Part shown: piece after piece, positions 35,353 through 46,517 of the stretch | How positions within the stretch are numbered: the stretch's first letter is position 1 | How the letters are laid out: the number at the start of each line of letters is the position of its first letter | Origin: Anisus vortex | Lineage: Eukaryota > Mollusca > Gastropoda > Planorbidae | Assembly: GCA_949126835.1 (NCBI GenBank) | Contig: OX421505.1 | Span: 3,662,587-3,726,586 of the forward strand | Length of the DNA: 64,000 nucleotides | Reading direction: 5' to 3' | Made by a program: the position numbers and the translations under genes | The notes under the pieces: model-generated | The model's database searches: none | What the model was told of the DNA's origin: nothing | Seen by the model: only the letters and a program-made list of their open reading frames with translations

Positions 35353-35455
35353 CGACCGCTCTTTAAGCATGGTGTTAACCACGTCACACAGTACCCTCGC
35401 ATCTACAACCACCAGCAACAAGTAAATATAACTAGGGGCTAACATACAATTCATA

Positions 35456-35665
35456 TATCTCATATATTACAGACGCCCCTACTATAAAGAAGATTATTGC
35501 GTCCTACGCTTTTCCCTGGTCTGGTCTAATCTTGCATTTCTATGAGTGTTTTATATGATGTTAAGTTACTGGTTTTCCTGCTTTGTTCAGGCAACCACCC
35601 CGATCCTACTCTGAAAGAAACAGTACTTACAAGAATGTGTTCTCGCATAAGGAATAACAAGATCT
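35456..35665 (-). mobile_element. 5'-truncated CR1/Jockey-type LINE 3' end
   Basis: Reverse-strand 3' UTR hairpin region and the last ~40 codons, with deletions. Confidence 0.82.
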
Positions 35666-36014
35666 ATATAACAACAAAATTTGGCATAATTTTTTAAAGA
35701 GTCAAAATTAGAAATAAGATTTGGCATTCTTCCAAGAATTCTTGCACGTGGATTGTCTACCTTGGTTCCTGTCGAATGAGGTTGTAAAAAGATCTTTGTT
35801 TTTAATCTTTGAACTGTTTGGGTTGTTTAGCAACTGAGGGGGGGGGGCTGCAATGTTTAGTGCTGGCATTTGATAAATATACAACATGTGAGACTTTAAG
35901 TGGCGCCTTTGTTGTGGAGTTGTGTTGTCAACTTTAATTCATTGACTGTACATCATGAATCTTCTCTCTCTTTACATCTTTTATCGCTTTTTTTTATATG
36001 TCTATCTATTTAAT

Positions 36015-36150
36015 TATTATTATTCCTTATATATATATATATCATTATCATTATATATATAGGCTGTATAAGGGAGTGTGTGTGTTTGTATGGGTGTGTG
36101 TGTGTTTGTATGAGTGTGTGTGTGTGTTTGTATATCTGTCTAGTCTAACT
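36015..36150. repeat. AT and TG simple repeats
   Basis: ATATAT runs followed by TGTGTGTTTGTATG-type repeats. Confidence 0.8.
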
Positions 36151-37236
36151 ACCTTTCAATCATCCATCAATATTTATTATTTATATGTATAGCCTTTAAA
36201 TTCATATCTTATCCGTCTCTCTATCTCTCTCTATACATATGTATATATAAATATATAAGTATATATACAATTGTATCTGTCTATTGCTGCATCCATTATT
36301 AAATTATGAATTGAAATCACTTCCTGTCTTTCCTTCTCTAAGATTCTCTAAGAAATATGGTTAGACAAGTGTATTTCCGGTTAAGGAGGGGGGGGAGGTG
36401 CGCAATGTTAACTTTGACTGTTGCTATAGACCAGTGGTCGGCAACCTAAGGGACGCGTGCCAAACTTGGCACGCAGAGCGATTTCCAGTGGCACGCCAAA
36501 AGGAAATTTTTTCAATGCAAAGTATAATATGACCATCACGCCGTAGGTCAAGTATTAAAGTTCAGTAAAGTTTGTCTGTAAAGATCTAAGATCTCATCAT
36601 TAAACTGTGATTGAATCTAATGTTAAAATAGTCGATTTGAATAAGCCTCTCACCTTTTATTGATTTACAGGCAATTCAAGTCTCTTCTGCAAGAAAGTTA
36701 TACTGAATATTGAGATCTGCTGTTGACACATTGTTCGTTACCTTAGACGAGGTTAAGTCTTGGATAACTGACTGTTGAAGCCGATGTTTCTAAATGACAT
36801 AGCTATGCATTTCAATTAGTTGATCTTTTTTCAAAAAGTATTTGAACGCTTAGACCAGTGAAATGAATTTGCATTAACACTGAATATATCTTACCGTAAA
36901 ATCAATTTCAAAACAATTTCACTACTTCCCTTATTTTAAGGGACACTAAGATAGATAGATGTTTTTTTTTTCAGAAGAACATTGAAGCATTCCTGTTTTC
37001 ATACCACATCATGACTGACTGGTTTAATCTTACTGTTTCTTATATCTGGATATTATTTTTTTGGGTGGCGGCATATTAGCTATTATAAAATGCAGCAAGT
37101 TGAATTTTAACCATACAAAAATAGACATCAAAATGTAGCCTACCGATTTCCGAAAAAAATCTGGAAGGAAGTTGCTTAGCAAAGTCATCTACTGTTATCA
37201 AATGCTAGGCATTTCACTCTAGTTTCCGCTTATGTT

Positions 37237-37302
37237 TCTACTTACAAATGTGAACAGATTTTATCACACATGAAAGATCTTTTAAGCATAGGCAAAGAGG
37301 CC
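37237..37302 (+). pseudogene. hAT transposase C-terminal remnant
   Basis: A short stretch reads Ser-Thr-Tyr-Lys-Cys-Glu-Gln followed by Ser-His-Met-Lys, resembling the hAT dimerisation-domain motif in which a Cys-Glu pair is followed by Met-Lys. The frame is closed shortly afterwards (about 37312). The corresponding place in the copy near 11827 reads Ser-Thr-Tyr-Thr-Tyr-Glu. The family seems to descend from an autonomous element; the identification rests on one short motif. Confidence 0.5.
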
Positions 37303-38100
37303 ACTTACACTTGACCACAGAGAAGTGACTAAATATGTACCCCACATTGAACAAATAGCAAAGAGAATTCAAGGACAAGGCGTTCGTTAATTCATAGGCC
37401 TACCATACATGCTAATTACATTCAAAAGAGTTTGTTGCTTGTCTTTTCTATAATTACTTTAAAAGACAATATTTGTTTTATTATTTTAATAAATATAAGA
37501 GGCTTAGGCCCATATACTAACTAGCGTTATTGTAAGTAATAGTTGGAATTAATATTAATGTTTTTTTTAAATCTCCTGAAGTCGACTTAATAAATGCAGG
37601 AAATGTTTATTTACAACTGTTTAACTTAAATTAATTTAATACATTTAATTTTTAGTTGAAATAAATACCACAATGATAGATTTACATAAGGAAATAATAA
37701 TTATTAAGTAATATTAGTTATATTACAAAATATAACTTAATATACAGAATCAAATGTGGAAACTTTAATTAAAGGGAGATAATTAACCGTTTTTTTTATG
37801 CGTAAATATTTGAAAATGTTTTCTTTCTTTTTTCCATTGTAAAAAAAATTAGTCGTCTAATAATACTTTTAAAATGATAAAACTAAAAATAAGTTGAAAA
37901 TTATATAAATATGTAGCCTTTGTGAGTGAATAAAATATATATACATTTAACAATTGTAAACAGTACATTAACTACCCACGTTGTATGATTACAACTTATC
38001 AATTCCACTTAACCATAGTTTCGTGTTCATGAATACCAGTAGTAAATCTCAAACATTATCGAAAATCTCAAGCTGAGATCAAAATATAATGAGACGACAA

Positions 38101-38526
38101 CATGTGGGGAGTCACTGGCTAGTATCAAGGTGCCGTACATTCCGATCTCAGCAGGCACCTGGAGTTAGCACCTGAAAACGTCTTGGACAATACACCCGGA
38201 AGCGGTATGTTGTGCGAGTCATGCGAGACTAGGATCCTGCTACTTTTTCTCGCATAGTCATGGTCAGCTTGGACTACAGCTGGTCTGCACTCGGCTCTCA
38301 TACTGGACGTAAGAGTGATTGTGCAGAGAGCGGAACGAGCTGATCCACGACGGATGACCTGGTCGCCCTTTGGGGCGGGAAGTCAGTACGGGTATTAGTA
38401 AAGTTGCCGATACCATGCGAAATTTATACGCCGAAAGGCCAACAGCAGGGGCAAGGAGTTTGATAGAGCTCCAAGCGTTTCCTAATGGGGAAAAAAATGA
38501 ATTTTAGCACGTGCTGGAATTAAACA
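38101..38526. mobile_element. GC-richer 426-bp insertion flanked by a 9-bp direct repeat
   Basis: AGACGACAA occurs at 38092-38100 and again at 38527-38535. The segment between is clearly GC-richer than the surrounding hAT-1 DNA and absent at the equivalent place in the other hAT-1 copies. Its ends are not inverted repeats. No domain or tRNA-like box was recognised, so its class is open (SINE or other retroposon is possible). Confidence 0.6.
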
Positions 38527-38622
38527 AGACGACAAAATTATTTTTTTTACATTAAACATTAATGTGAAATTTTAGTAATGAAATTATGCATTAACAATAA
38601 ATGCATATAGATATATATATAT

Positions 38623-38625
<3 letters not shown>

Positions 38626-38680
<55 letters not shown>
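38626..38680. repeat. GA microsatellite
   Basis: An uninterrupted GA run. Confidence 0.95.
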
Positions 38681-38682
<2 letters not shown>

Positions 38683-38994
38683 TAGGCTTATCACAACCAT
38701 GTTCATTATTTATTTTATTATATAAAACTCTTAACGATTTTCTCTATAAAATTATTTTCCTTTTGACCTCGATCTTTCTACGGCGTTTAATAAATCGTCT
38801 AATACAAAAAAATAAAAAAACTATAGTAGATCAGGTTAACTTTCAGGCTGTTGGCCGCTGAATGATTTAGAAATCAGAGTTTGGCACACTAACAGCAAAA
38901 GGTTGCCGACCCCTGCTATAGACAATGACCTCGTAGTTCTTTATATAGCCTACCACCGAAGCCCTAATGACAAATCTAAATGCTGCCTGTTTGT

Positions 38995-39240
38995 TCCAAC
39001 TTGTCAAGGCTTTCCATTGTCGGCATCGACCAGGTCTTGAAGGTGTGACTCCAGGCCGAGTAAGGCCGTTTAACGACAACCCTGTATGACCTCCAAGCTA
39101 TTACGACCTTTGCCAGAGGTGTTGTGTCACTGGGGCATATCAGCCGCAGCTTTATCTCTCCCCCCATTCCAGACACGCGCCAGAATGGACGCCACTGTCT
39201 GGCACCACCACTGTAGTCAATCAGGACTATCGTATTGCAG
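38995..39240. other. GC-richer unidentified segment
   Basis: Compositionally unlike its neighbours, with overlapping minus-strand open frames of 70 and 96 codons in different frames. It could be a decayed LINE piece; I could not identify it. Confidence 0.3.
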
Positions 39241-39889
39241 AAGAAATAACTAAACGAGCACAGCACGAGTTGGCTCCATTTCCCCCTTAATCCCTCATAT
39301 TATTATCGTGGTGCGTGTTTTCGTTGTTTGTGACATATCCGTGACATTTACCTGGCATTTAGATGTCATGCATATGTGTGTGCACTAGCCTGTGTAAAAT
39401 GAAATCAATAGCACTGACTACCAACTACCTGCAGTGCCAGACACAAGCTTCAGGTGATATCTAACAGTACAATTCTACCTACCCACACACAATCACATAC
39501 ACAAAAAAATGATCTAGTAGGATGTTAGTCTTATCGGTTTTTCACCTTGACATCTAAGCCGTTTGCTTTTTACTGTATTTTTTGTTAAGCATTCTTAGCA
39601 GTATAGGAATTATCTTTCTCCATCCTAATAAAAACATGCTTTTTTTGTCTTTTTTTTATTTAGCCTAAGTGCTTCACATTAATAGTATTTTTGCAACCTT
39701 TATCTGACCTCTATGATTCCGACGTCTAGTCTGCTGGTACTCCAACAAAAAAAAATTTTCAGTTGAGACTTAGGCAAACCGAGCGAGTCAATCAGACCCC
39801 GGGCCCTAATAGTGGGGCCTAAATTGATCAGGTTTAATAGTGCCAAGAAAAGGATATACATTCCATACACCAAAAATATCGTTAACCCT

Positions 39890-40215
39890 AACTTATATAT
39901 TATTACAGACGCTCCTTCTATAAAGAAGATTATTTCGCTCTACGCTTATCCGTGGTCCGAGTTTAGTCTTGCATCTTTATTAATGTTTTAAATAATGTTA
40001 AGTTACTGGTTTGTTCAGGCAACCCATTTTATGTCCGAAAGCCACTTGACAAGAAAGAGTACTCATATGCATTTGTTCTCGCATAAGGGATAAAGAAAGT
40101 GATTTTGTCTGTATGTTTATCTGAGCTTTGCAACCGGCTGTCAATGGATTGCATTTCTAAATTAATGCCTTATGTATTATTAATACTTTACTATTTGCCC
40201 TTCTGTCGTCTCTAC
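39890..40215 (-). mobile_element. 5'-truncated CR1/Jockey-type LINE 3' end
   Basis: Reverse copy from the tail and 3' UTR hairpin (TTCTATAAAGAAG) through the last ~80 codons, with small deletions. Confidence 0.85.
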
Positions 40216-40284
40216 AAAACATTTCTCTGCACATTTCGGTTAAGTGAACGTTTAAATCTCTACTCACTGTGCCTAGGTCTATGT

Positions 40285-40365
40285 TTAACCCCTACAGTCC
40301 CGGGCGCGTATATAGCGGAACTGAAGGCAGCATAGATAGTAGTAGGTCGGTACGGAAAGGGTTAA
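40285..40365 (+). mobile_element. TTAA-flanked MITE, copy 4
   Basis: 81-bp unit with flanking TTAA, termini CCCCTACAGTCCCGGG and CGGTACGGAAAGGG. Confidence 0.78.
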
Positions 40366-40369
40366 AATA

Positions 40370-41115
40370 TTTTAGTCAACAGAGCCCTACAACTCTCACT
40401 GGTCACGTGGTTTTCACTTCACGTGACATACTTTTAAAATGGCGGAAATACGTCAATGAAATCATTTCACGTTCGATAAGAGAGACAATGATAATGATGA
40501 ATATAGAGTCCTATATGTAGACAGACAAAAACATAGATTTACCTCTTATATTCATATTAAGAGATATCATATCAATACCATACCGTTATGATATCAGTGA
40601 TAGTTCAAAGTCAATGAGGGAATGAGGCTAATTACGTACCCCGTTTGTCTGTATTTTTATTGCGTCACTGGCCTAAATGTTGCAGGCAAAATGATAACTG
40701 ATAACATGTACTTAAAAACAAAGATTAATTTCAAATAGATTTTTATGATTATTTGAATATGGGCAGGGTTCGATCTCTGAAGGTGATTTGATGTTGATAT
40801 TCTTAGACGTCCTATTACCTCCCTTTTTACTCTTTTCATTCTGGCGCCCTGCCCGTGTTTTTGCTCCCCACTCACGCAGGGCTACAAGAAATCCATCGGT
40901 TGATTGTATCATTTAGGAATTTAGGTCAAGCGATATATCATTCTGCGAGCGCTCGCGTGTGTGTATGTGACATTTTGACACGATTGCCTCGACCCATCGA
41001 CACGGAGAACCACGCCCACCTGGTCAGAGTCACGTGCAAAGGGGTGTCGTGGCGCCCTTTGGTTTTCCGACGCCATTCCCCCGGTGGCGTTACAATAGGA
41101 AGCCGTCAGTGCTGG
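40370..41115. other. No recognised feature
   Basis: Moderately GC-rich toward the right. Overlapping open frames of up to 88 codons carry no recognised domain. Confidence 0.4.
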
Positions 41116-41149
41116 AGATGATTAAGTAGAGCACAAAGTCCAATTAACG

Positions 41150-41328
41150 CATACGCACAAACACAAACACGTACACACAAACACATACACACAAACACAT
41201 ACACTCAAACACATACACACAAACACATACACACAAACACATACACACAAACACATACACACAAACACATACACACAAACACATACACACAAACACATAC
41301 ACACAAACACATACACACATACACATGG
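41150..41328. repeat. CA-type microsatellite, 14-bp period
   Basis: AAACACATACACAC repeated about 12 times. Cysteine- and valine-rich open frames on the minus strand are artefacts of this array. Confidence 0.93.
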
Positions 41329-41407
41329 CCTACGTGTGATATATCCTGAGGCTGAAAGAATAGTGAAAACTTGGTCAAGCCAAATTATTATATTATTTAT
41401 TTTGATT

Positions 41408-41590
41408 ACAGCGTGCCGAAGTAGGATTTCTAATTAATTCAGCGTGCCAACAGCCTAAAAGCTGCCCCGCTCCTATCTTGTGGAAGAAACTGAAATCGCC
41501 CTTTTTTTTTAAGGATCTACTGCGTGCCATTGAAAATCGCTCTGCGTGCCAAGCTTGGCCCGCGTGTCGTAGGTTGCCGACACCTGATCG
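41408..41590 (-). mobile_element. Short hAT-1 derivative, reverse
   Basis: ATTCAGCGTGCCAACAGCCT, ATTGAAAATCGCTCTGCGTG and GTAGGTTGCCGACACCTG at the right end. Confidence 0.65.
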
Positions 41591-41719
41591 AGTACACCAT
41601 CATCGCACACGTCTTCTGTCACGAGATCTAAACGCAGACGAGGCGACGAACGTCATTAAAATTGCTAATCCGCAGTTGGTGTCACGCGCGAACGTCAAAC
41701 AGACAGTGATTGCATAGAT

Positions 41720-43910
41720 TAAATACATCTTCTGTGATGGCCTCAAGAGGTGCGAACTGCTAAGTAAGCAACAAGAATCAAACTCTCACATTACTCGGCG
41801 CAAAAAAAAACGAAAAAACTGACATTTTGGTAATTATTTTATAATGTCATTTTACCTATGCTCAGATCTAATACATTTTATTTTTATTTTTACAAATGTT
41901 ATTGTTTACTTCAAAACAAACCAATCCTTTTGTTTTACAAATTAATCATCGAATACTGCCCGCCTATCCCCTTCAATATCTACTTCTGATAGATTATAAG
42001 GCTTAATGAGTATTGTAAACTGGCTCAGACATAATTTGTATGGGAAGCATTAACTTTGGGGTCTAGATCTTTATTTGAAGCAAACAAAAATATTTTGTAA
42101 AGAAATAGACTTAAATGTATTTTTTTAATGTTTAGAAACCCGGGAAAAAATGAAATGATCAGAAGACACAGAAATCGTCCGAATGGCTTATAGACCCAGT
42201 GTGTGAGTTCTACAATAACAGACATGCTGATAAAACGTGCTAGCCAAATGAAAGATAAAGTTTAGCGGGAGCGTCTCTAATATATAAGATAAGATACAAT
42301 CTGGTAATTTGGTGGTCAAGTGGCAGCATGCTCAGGTTGTCTCGTGTTCGACTCCAGGGATGGAATTTCCCCTACCTACCTTCAAGAACTTATATCAAAT
42401 CACGCGCCACCAAGGGAACTGCGCTTCGGATCACAGTCGATCCTTACAATTCCCACGTGGCTGGACACACACAAAGAGTACCTTGGAGTGCTCCCGTTTG
42501 AATCTGTGGCCCCTTCTAAGCTCATGCGAAACAGCTTGTGTCAGACACTGAGAGAATCTGAGACAAAAACGATTCTGTTAAAAAGAGTTTAAATAATTTT
42601 CTCTTTAACTAGTGGCTGTGTGTCTTACATAACAATACAACTGCCTCTGCAATTCATACCAAGAACATTATAAACATAATAGCATGGATACAAGAGCTAT
42701 ATAAAAAAAAACCATTAATAATATCTATAATACCGGTATATCAAATGACATTGAACAAAAGCCATCACGTTTTGATTTAGCTTTTTTATTTCCTATTGGT
42801 CAGTCGCCCAGACATGTTAGTCACGTGATGAGATAAAGTATCTATTTTTAGATCGCTATCGATGCTCTATAAAGGATAAGTTACGATAATGAGCAAGTGG
42901 AGTTAAAGGTTAAATAGCAATCTACACTCATACGTAAAGATAGACACGGACACAAACATACACATGCATACATAGTACTTCATAACTACATCGGTCTGAT
43001 AAAATTTTATTAAAAATAACTTGAATAACAGTTTAAGTTGAATGAAGTGCAGCAGATAATAGTATTATCTTTTCAATGGGGTTGATAACTGAGGCTAAAA
43101 ATAACTTTCTATCTACGATAATTTATCTAAAGAATTGGAGAATGGGGGGTGGGGAGGGGGCGTTACTACAGGGCATACGTGATGTAACATTAGTTCTCCT
43201 GTTTATGAATGGCATTCTTGGTTTTGTTGCAGTGTGGTTTGTGTTCCAAGAAGTTGCTACACAATCTTTCAGTAACGCCTCTGTTGGTGTAGTAGTAAGG
43301 ATTACTAGATGGGAGGAAAAGGGTAAAATAGTTTGATGTTGTTAATTTTTTTTTTAAAGGAAACAAATAACAGGATATGCCATGTCAAATTCTCAACACG
43401 ATCACTATTTTATACGTAGTTATTTAAACTAAAGACTATAATAAGATGACTTCTTTTAGGAATTTCCGATTCCCTTTTGCACTGTGCACTTCCGTTTTAT
43501 TTAATCGCTATGATTTTCTCAATGAAAAATTAAAATTAAAATTGAAAGTTGTATACAGCGGAAAGATTTAGGCAAACGTAGTCATTTAAAACAGCCATAT
43601 TGGATGCGCACGGAAAAAGAACAAGAGCAAGCGGTCCATCTTATTATAAGAAGATAAGATACGATAAGAGTAATCAGGTCGCCTGCAGTCTTTGTCTAAA
43701 CAATTTTTTTTTTATATCAAATATTGAGACTTTGATTAATTAAATGTCTAAGCTGAGCAAAAAACTTGTTTCCTCCTCTTTGAAATAAGTAATTATTCTC
43801 AATAATTAAGTTTACAAAATAGCACTGCACTTTCACAGAAATGTTATTCAAACAATGACGCAAATACATGTTAATGAAAAGCCAAAGTTATCACAAATTC
43901 ATAAGCATCA
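41720..43910. other. Mostly unrecognised, with LINE-tail and hAT-1 scraps
   Basis: A LINE tail scrap (GCGTCTCTAATATATAAGAT) lies at about 42271-42290, and a tRNA-like B box (GTGTTCGACTCC) at 42345-42356 without a convincing A box. AGGAATTTCCGATTCCC near 43460 matches the hAT-1-related block at about 11510. Nothing else was identified. Confidence 0.4.
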
Positions 43911-43914
43911 TCAA

Positions 43915-44255
43915 TCCTATGACCGTTGTGGTCGTTGGAGGGAGCGGATGGACACCTCAGCAGTCAACTTTCTCCTAGTCAACTAGCTTGAGCGGTTGTC
44001 AATAGTTCAGTCAACTGCAGCCCTGTCCAATCTTTTATGTTGTCGAACCATCATCTCCGCTGGCGGCCTCTCCGACGTCCACCTTCTACAGTGCCGTGGA
44101 GGATTGTTTTTGGTAGATTATAATTATGCCGCAACATATGACCTAACCGTGCCAGTTTGTGCTGTTTGGTTGCTGTCATAAAGGTTTCTTGAGGGCCCGC
44201 AATTTTGAAGATATTCTGTCCCAGACATATTCATTAGTTCTGTGTTCGACGCAGG
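43915..44255 (-). pseudogene. RTE-like LINE C-terminal fragment, frameshifted
   Basis: Minus-strand translation gives Leu-Ala-Arg-Leu-Gly-His-Met-Leu-Arg, then Thr-Ile-Leu-His-Gly-Thr-Val-Glu-Gly-Gly-Arg-Arg, then Asp-Asn-Ile-Lys-Asp-Trp-Thr-Gly-Leu. This is the C-terminal signature of an RTE-like non-LTR lineage. Frameshifts and stops break it. It may belong to the same lineage as 63219-63398. Confidence 0.7.
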
Positions 44256-44884
44256 AGATTCGAAGCATTAGAACAGCATCAAATGTACATAAACATGGAC
44301 ATTTTAATATTTACTAATATTTGTATGTGTATATTTGCTTGAATGTAAAAGGATTTGTTTTTTTTTAAAGTTATTTATATTCTTTCCTATTTCCCAAAAA
44401 CAATAATATCACAACATAGAAAGAAAAAAAAGTCGAGTCTTATTGAAAGTGGTTAAAGGGGCACGGGCCCACATCCCTATCTTGGCTACGACTCTGATAG
44501 GCATATAAAGCCGAAACGTATAAACCTAAGGAGGCAATAGAACTGGGGTCGGCAACCTAAGTCACGCGTGCCAGAATTTGACACGCAGATAGATTTTCGG
44601 TGGCACGTGAAAGACCTTCAAGAAGGAGATTTCTTTTGTATGCAAGTCAAAACAACGTACGTCAGCATAACTAATGGTTACTACGTGGCAAACTACATGA
44701 TGATCACACTAGACGTCTGACTGTTTAAGTTCAGGTATGTGCAAAGATGTCACCATTAGACTTTCGATCTGTGATTGAACTTATTGTAAAGATAATTAAC
44801 TTTATAGTTTCTCACCTTTTTTTGTTAAATTAACAGGCAATGCAAGTTTCTCCTACAAGAATATAGAACGGAATATAGAGATCT

Positions 44885-45120
44885 TCTGCTGCATGGTGGT
44901 CTAGCGGCAGCGCGTTCGACTGACGTACCGAAGGTCTCGTGTTCGAATCCTGGTGAAGACCAAGATTTATTTTCCCCAGTTCTGGAGGGTGTCCCTGAGT
45001 CTACCCAGCTCTGATGGGTACCTGGCCTTAGTTGGGGTAAAGTAAAGGCTGGCCACACAATCACCTAGGAAACTGGTGAACGCTGCTTCACCGGCCTTGT
45101 GATCAATTTGGTCCGAAGTT
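44885..45120 (+). repeat. SINE family 1, nested in hAT-1
   Basis: Head GCATGGTGGTCTAGCGGCAG with B box GTGTTCGAATCCTGG, body GATGGGTACCTGGCC, and end TGATCAATTTGGTCCGAAG. It shows a ~20-bp deletion in the 3' half. Confidence 0.85.
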
Positions 45121-46107
45121 GCCCACAGTGTTCGTTGACATTAAAAAGGTTAAGTTTTGGATAGATTCGTTTCTTGTCTAAAAACAATTAAGGTGTGTCT
45201 TGATTAAGACAACAATTTCCGGTATTGAATTGAGGCGAACTGACTGTTGAAGCCGATGTTTTTCACTTTTTCCGTGTCAAACAAAACTTGTAGCTTTAGA
45301 CCACTGGAACAATCATAATTAGCGAATAGCATATAAGGTCAAGGTGATTATTAGTTAGATCTAATACAGACTAATAACATTCAAGATTATTTTTGCTCAT
45401 CTCACTTAATTAAGCATAAATATAATTAATTCTAGTTAATAAATATAGTAGATCTAGAGTAGGTTATATGTACTAGCATTGTATTATGAAATTGTTGTAT
45501 TTATTAATGTTTTTAAAAAATCATTTAATCGACTTATATAATTAAAGTAGAAAATGTTTATTTACATCCCTTTAACGTAAATTGATTTTATACGTCTAAC
45601 TACAGCTTGATACGCTTAATTTATTTCAAGAAAAAAATAATTAATAAGACATATTAGTTATATTACAAAACTATACTTCTTTGGCATCACTTGCATTAAA
45701 TTGTTATACTTTAAATTTAATTAAAGGGAGATAATTAAGCCGCTTTCTTTGTGTTAATATTTCTAATATGTTTCTTTTTTTTTTTGTTTCCTTTTTATAA
45801 AAATTAATGGCTTACAGATCTTGCTTTAAAATAATCAAAATATAGAACATAGTTGAAAATTATATATATATATTATATTATGGAAGGATTTATGATCAAC
45901 GACTTCCGGTTCGGGCTAGTACGCTTTTCATATCACGGATAAGTTTTTCAATATATTTTCTATATTTATATAACTAACACCCATTTAATCTTTATACTAA
46001 CCTTTAATTAAGTTAATACTTAGTATATGTATATTGCAAATACTATTAAATAGAATAATTGCTCGTAACAGTGAGCTTAAAGTATTATTTATACTTGGCG
46101 CTTCGAA

Positions 46108-46120
46108 GGCCGCCATATTG
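46108..46120 (-). promoter_or_regulatory. YY1-type motif in LINE 5' UTR
   Basis: The reverse complement of this site reads AATATGGCGGC, an exact match to the YY1 consensus. It lies about 210 bp inside the 5' end of the element. YY1 sites in the 5' UTR guide transcription start in mammalian L1; any role here is inference. Confidence 0.35.
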
Positions 46121-46517
46121 ACCCCATATTCGAATTGTTTGTTTACAATTACTGGTCTAGGCCAGGCTTAAAATAATAACTTAAGCACAATTATAATAAA
46201 TAATAAAGAAACTCAGACAAATAAATACATATTATAGTAATAAAACATAATTAATTATATAAGAGACAAATAATAACATTCGTTTTATTAGTATTTAAAC
46301 AATAGGCCTACAATCGCCACTAGACCTATATAAGAATAATATAAGGTTACCAAATTATTAAATCTTAGCCTAAATCTAAATTCTAAGTAGTAACAGGCCT
46401 ATAGCCTATAGTCCCTAGGCTATAGCCTATTTACAAAACAATAAACATCAATTATAACTACTATATTTAATTATAAAATACACCAAACTATTTTAAATAA
46501 AAGTATTAAAAAAGGAA

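Larger units (their letters stand above)
36432..38915 (+). mobile_element. Complete hAT-1 element, 2484 bp, with exact 8-bp target duplication
   Basis: Terminal repeats are CAGTGGTCGGCAACC at the left and, reverse-complemented, CAGGGGTCGGCAACC at the right (14 of 15). The flanking 8-bp repeat CTATAGAC is exact (36424-36431 and 38916-38923). At about 37237-37302 the translation gives Ser-Thr-Tyr-Lys-Cys-Glu-Gln then His-Met-Lys, resembling the conserved C-terminal dimerisation region of hAT transposases, but stops follow, so the transposase is dead. A 426-bp foreign segment (38101-38526) and a GA microsatellite interrupt the right half. This copy defines the family for the other fragments in the window. 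Confidence 0.9.

Noticed and set aside
38995..39266. Overlapping minus-strand frames that might be an exon
   Set aside because: No domain, no splice evidence, and two conflicting frames; kept only as an unidentified GC-richer segment.
41122..41326. Cys-Val-rich minus-strand open frames
   Set aside because: Artefacts of the CA-type microsatellite.
42300..42360. tRNA-like stretch with B box
   Set aside because: The A box is not convincing and there is no SINE body after it.
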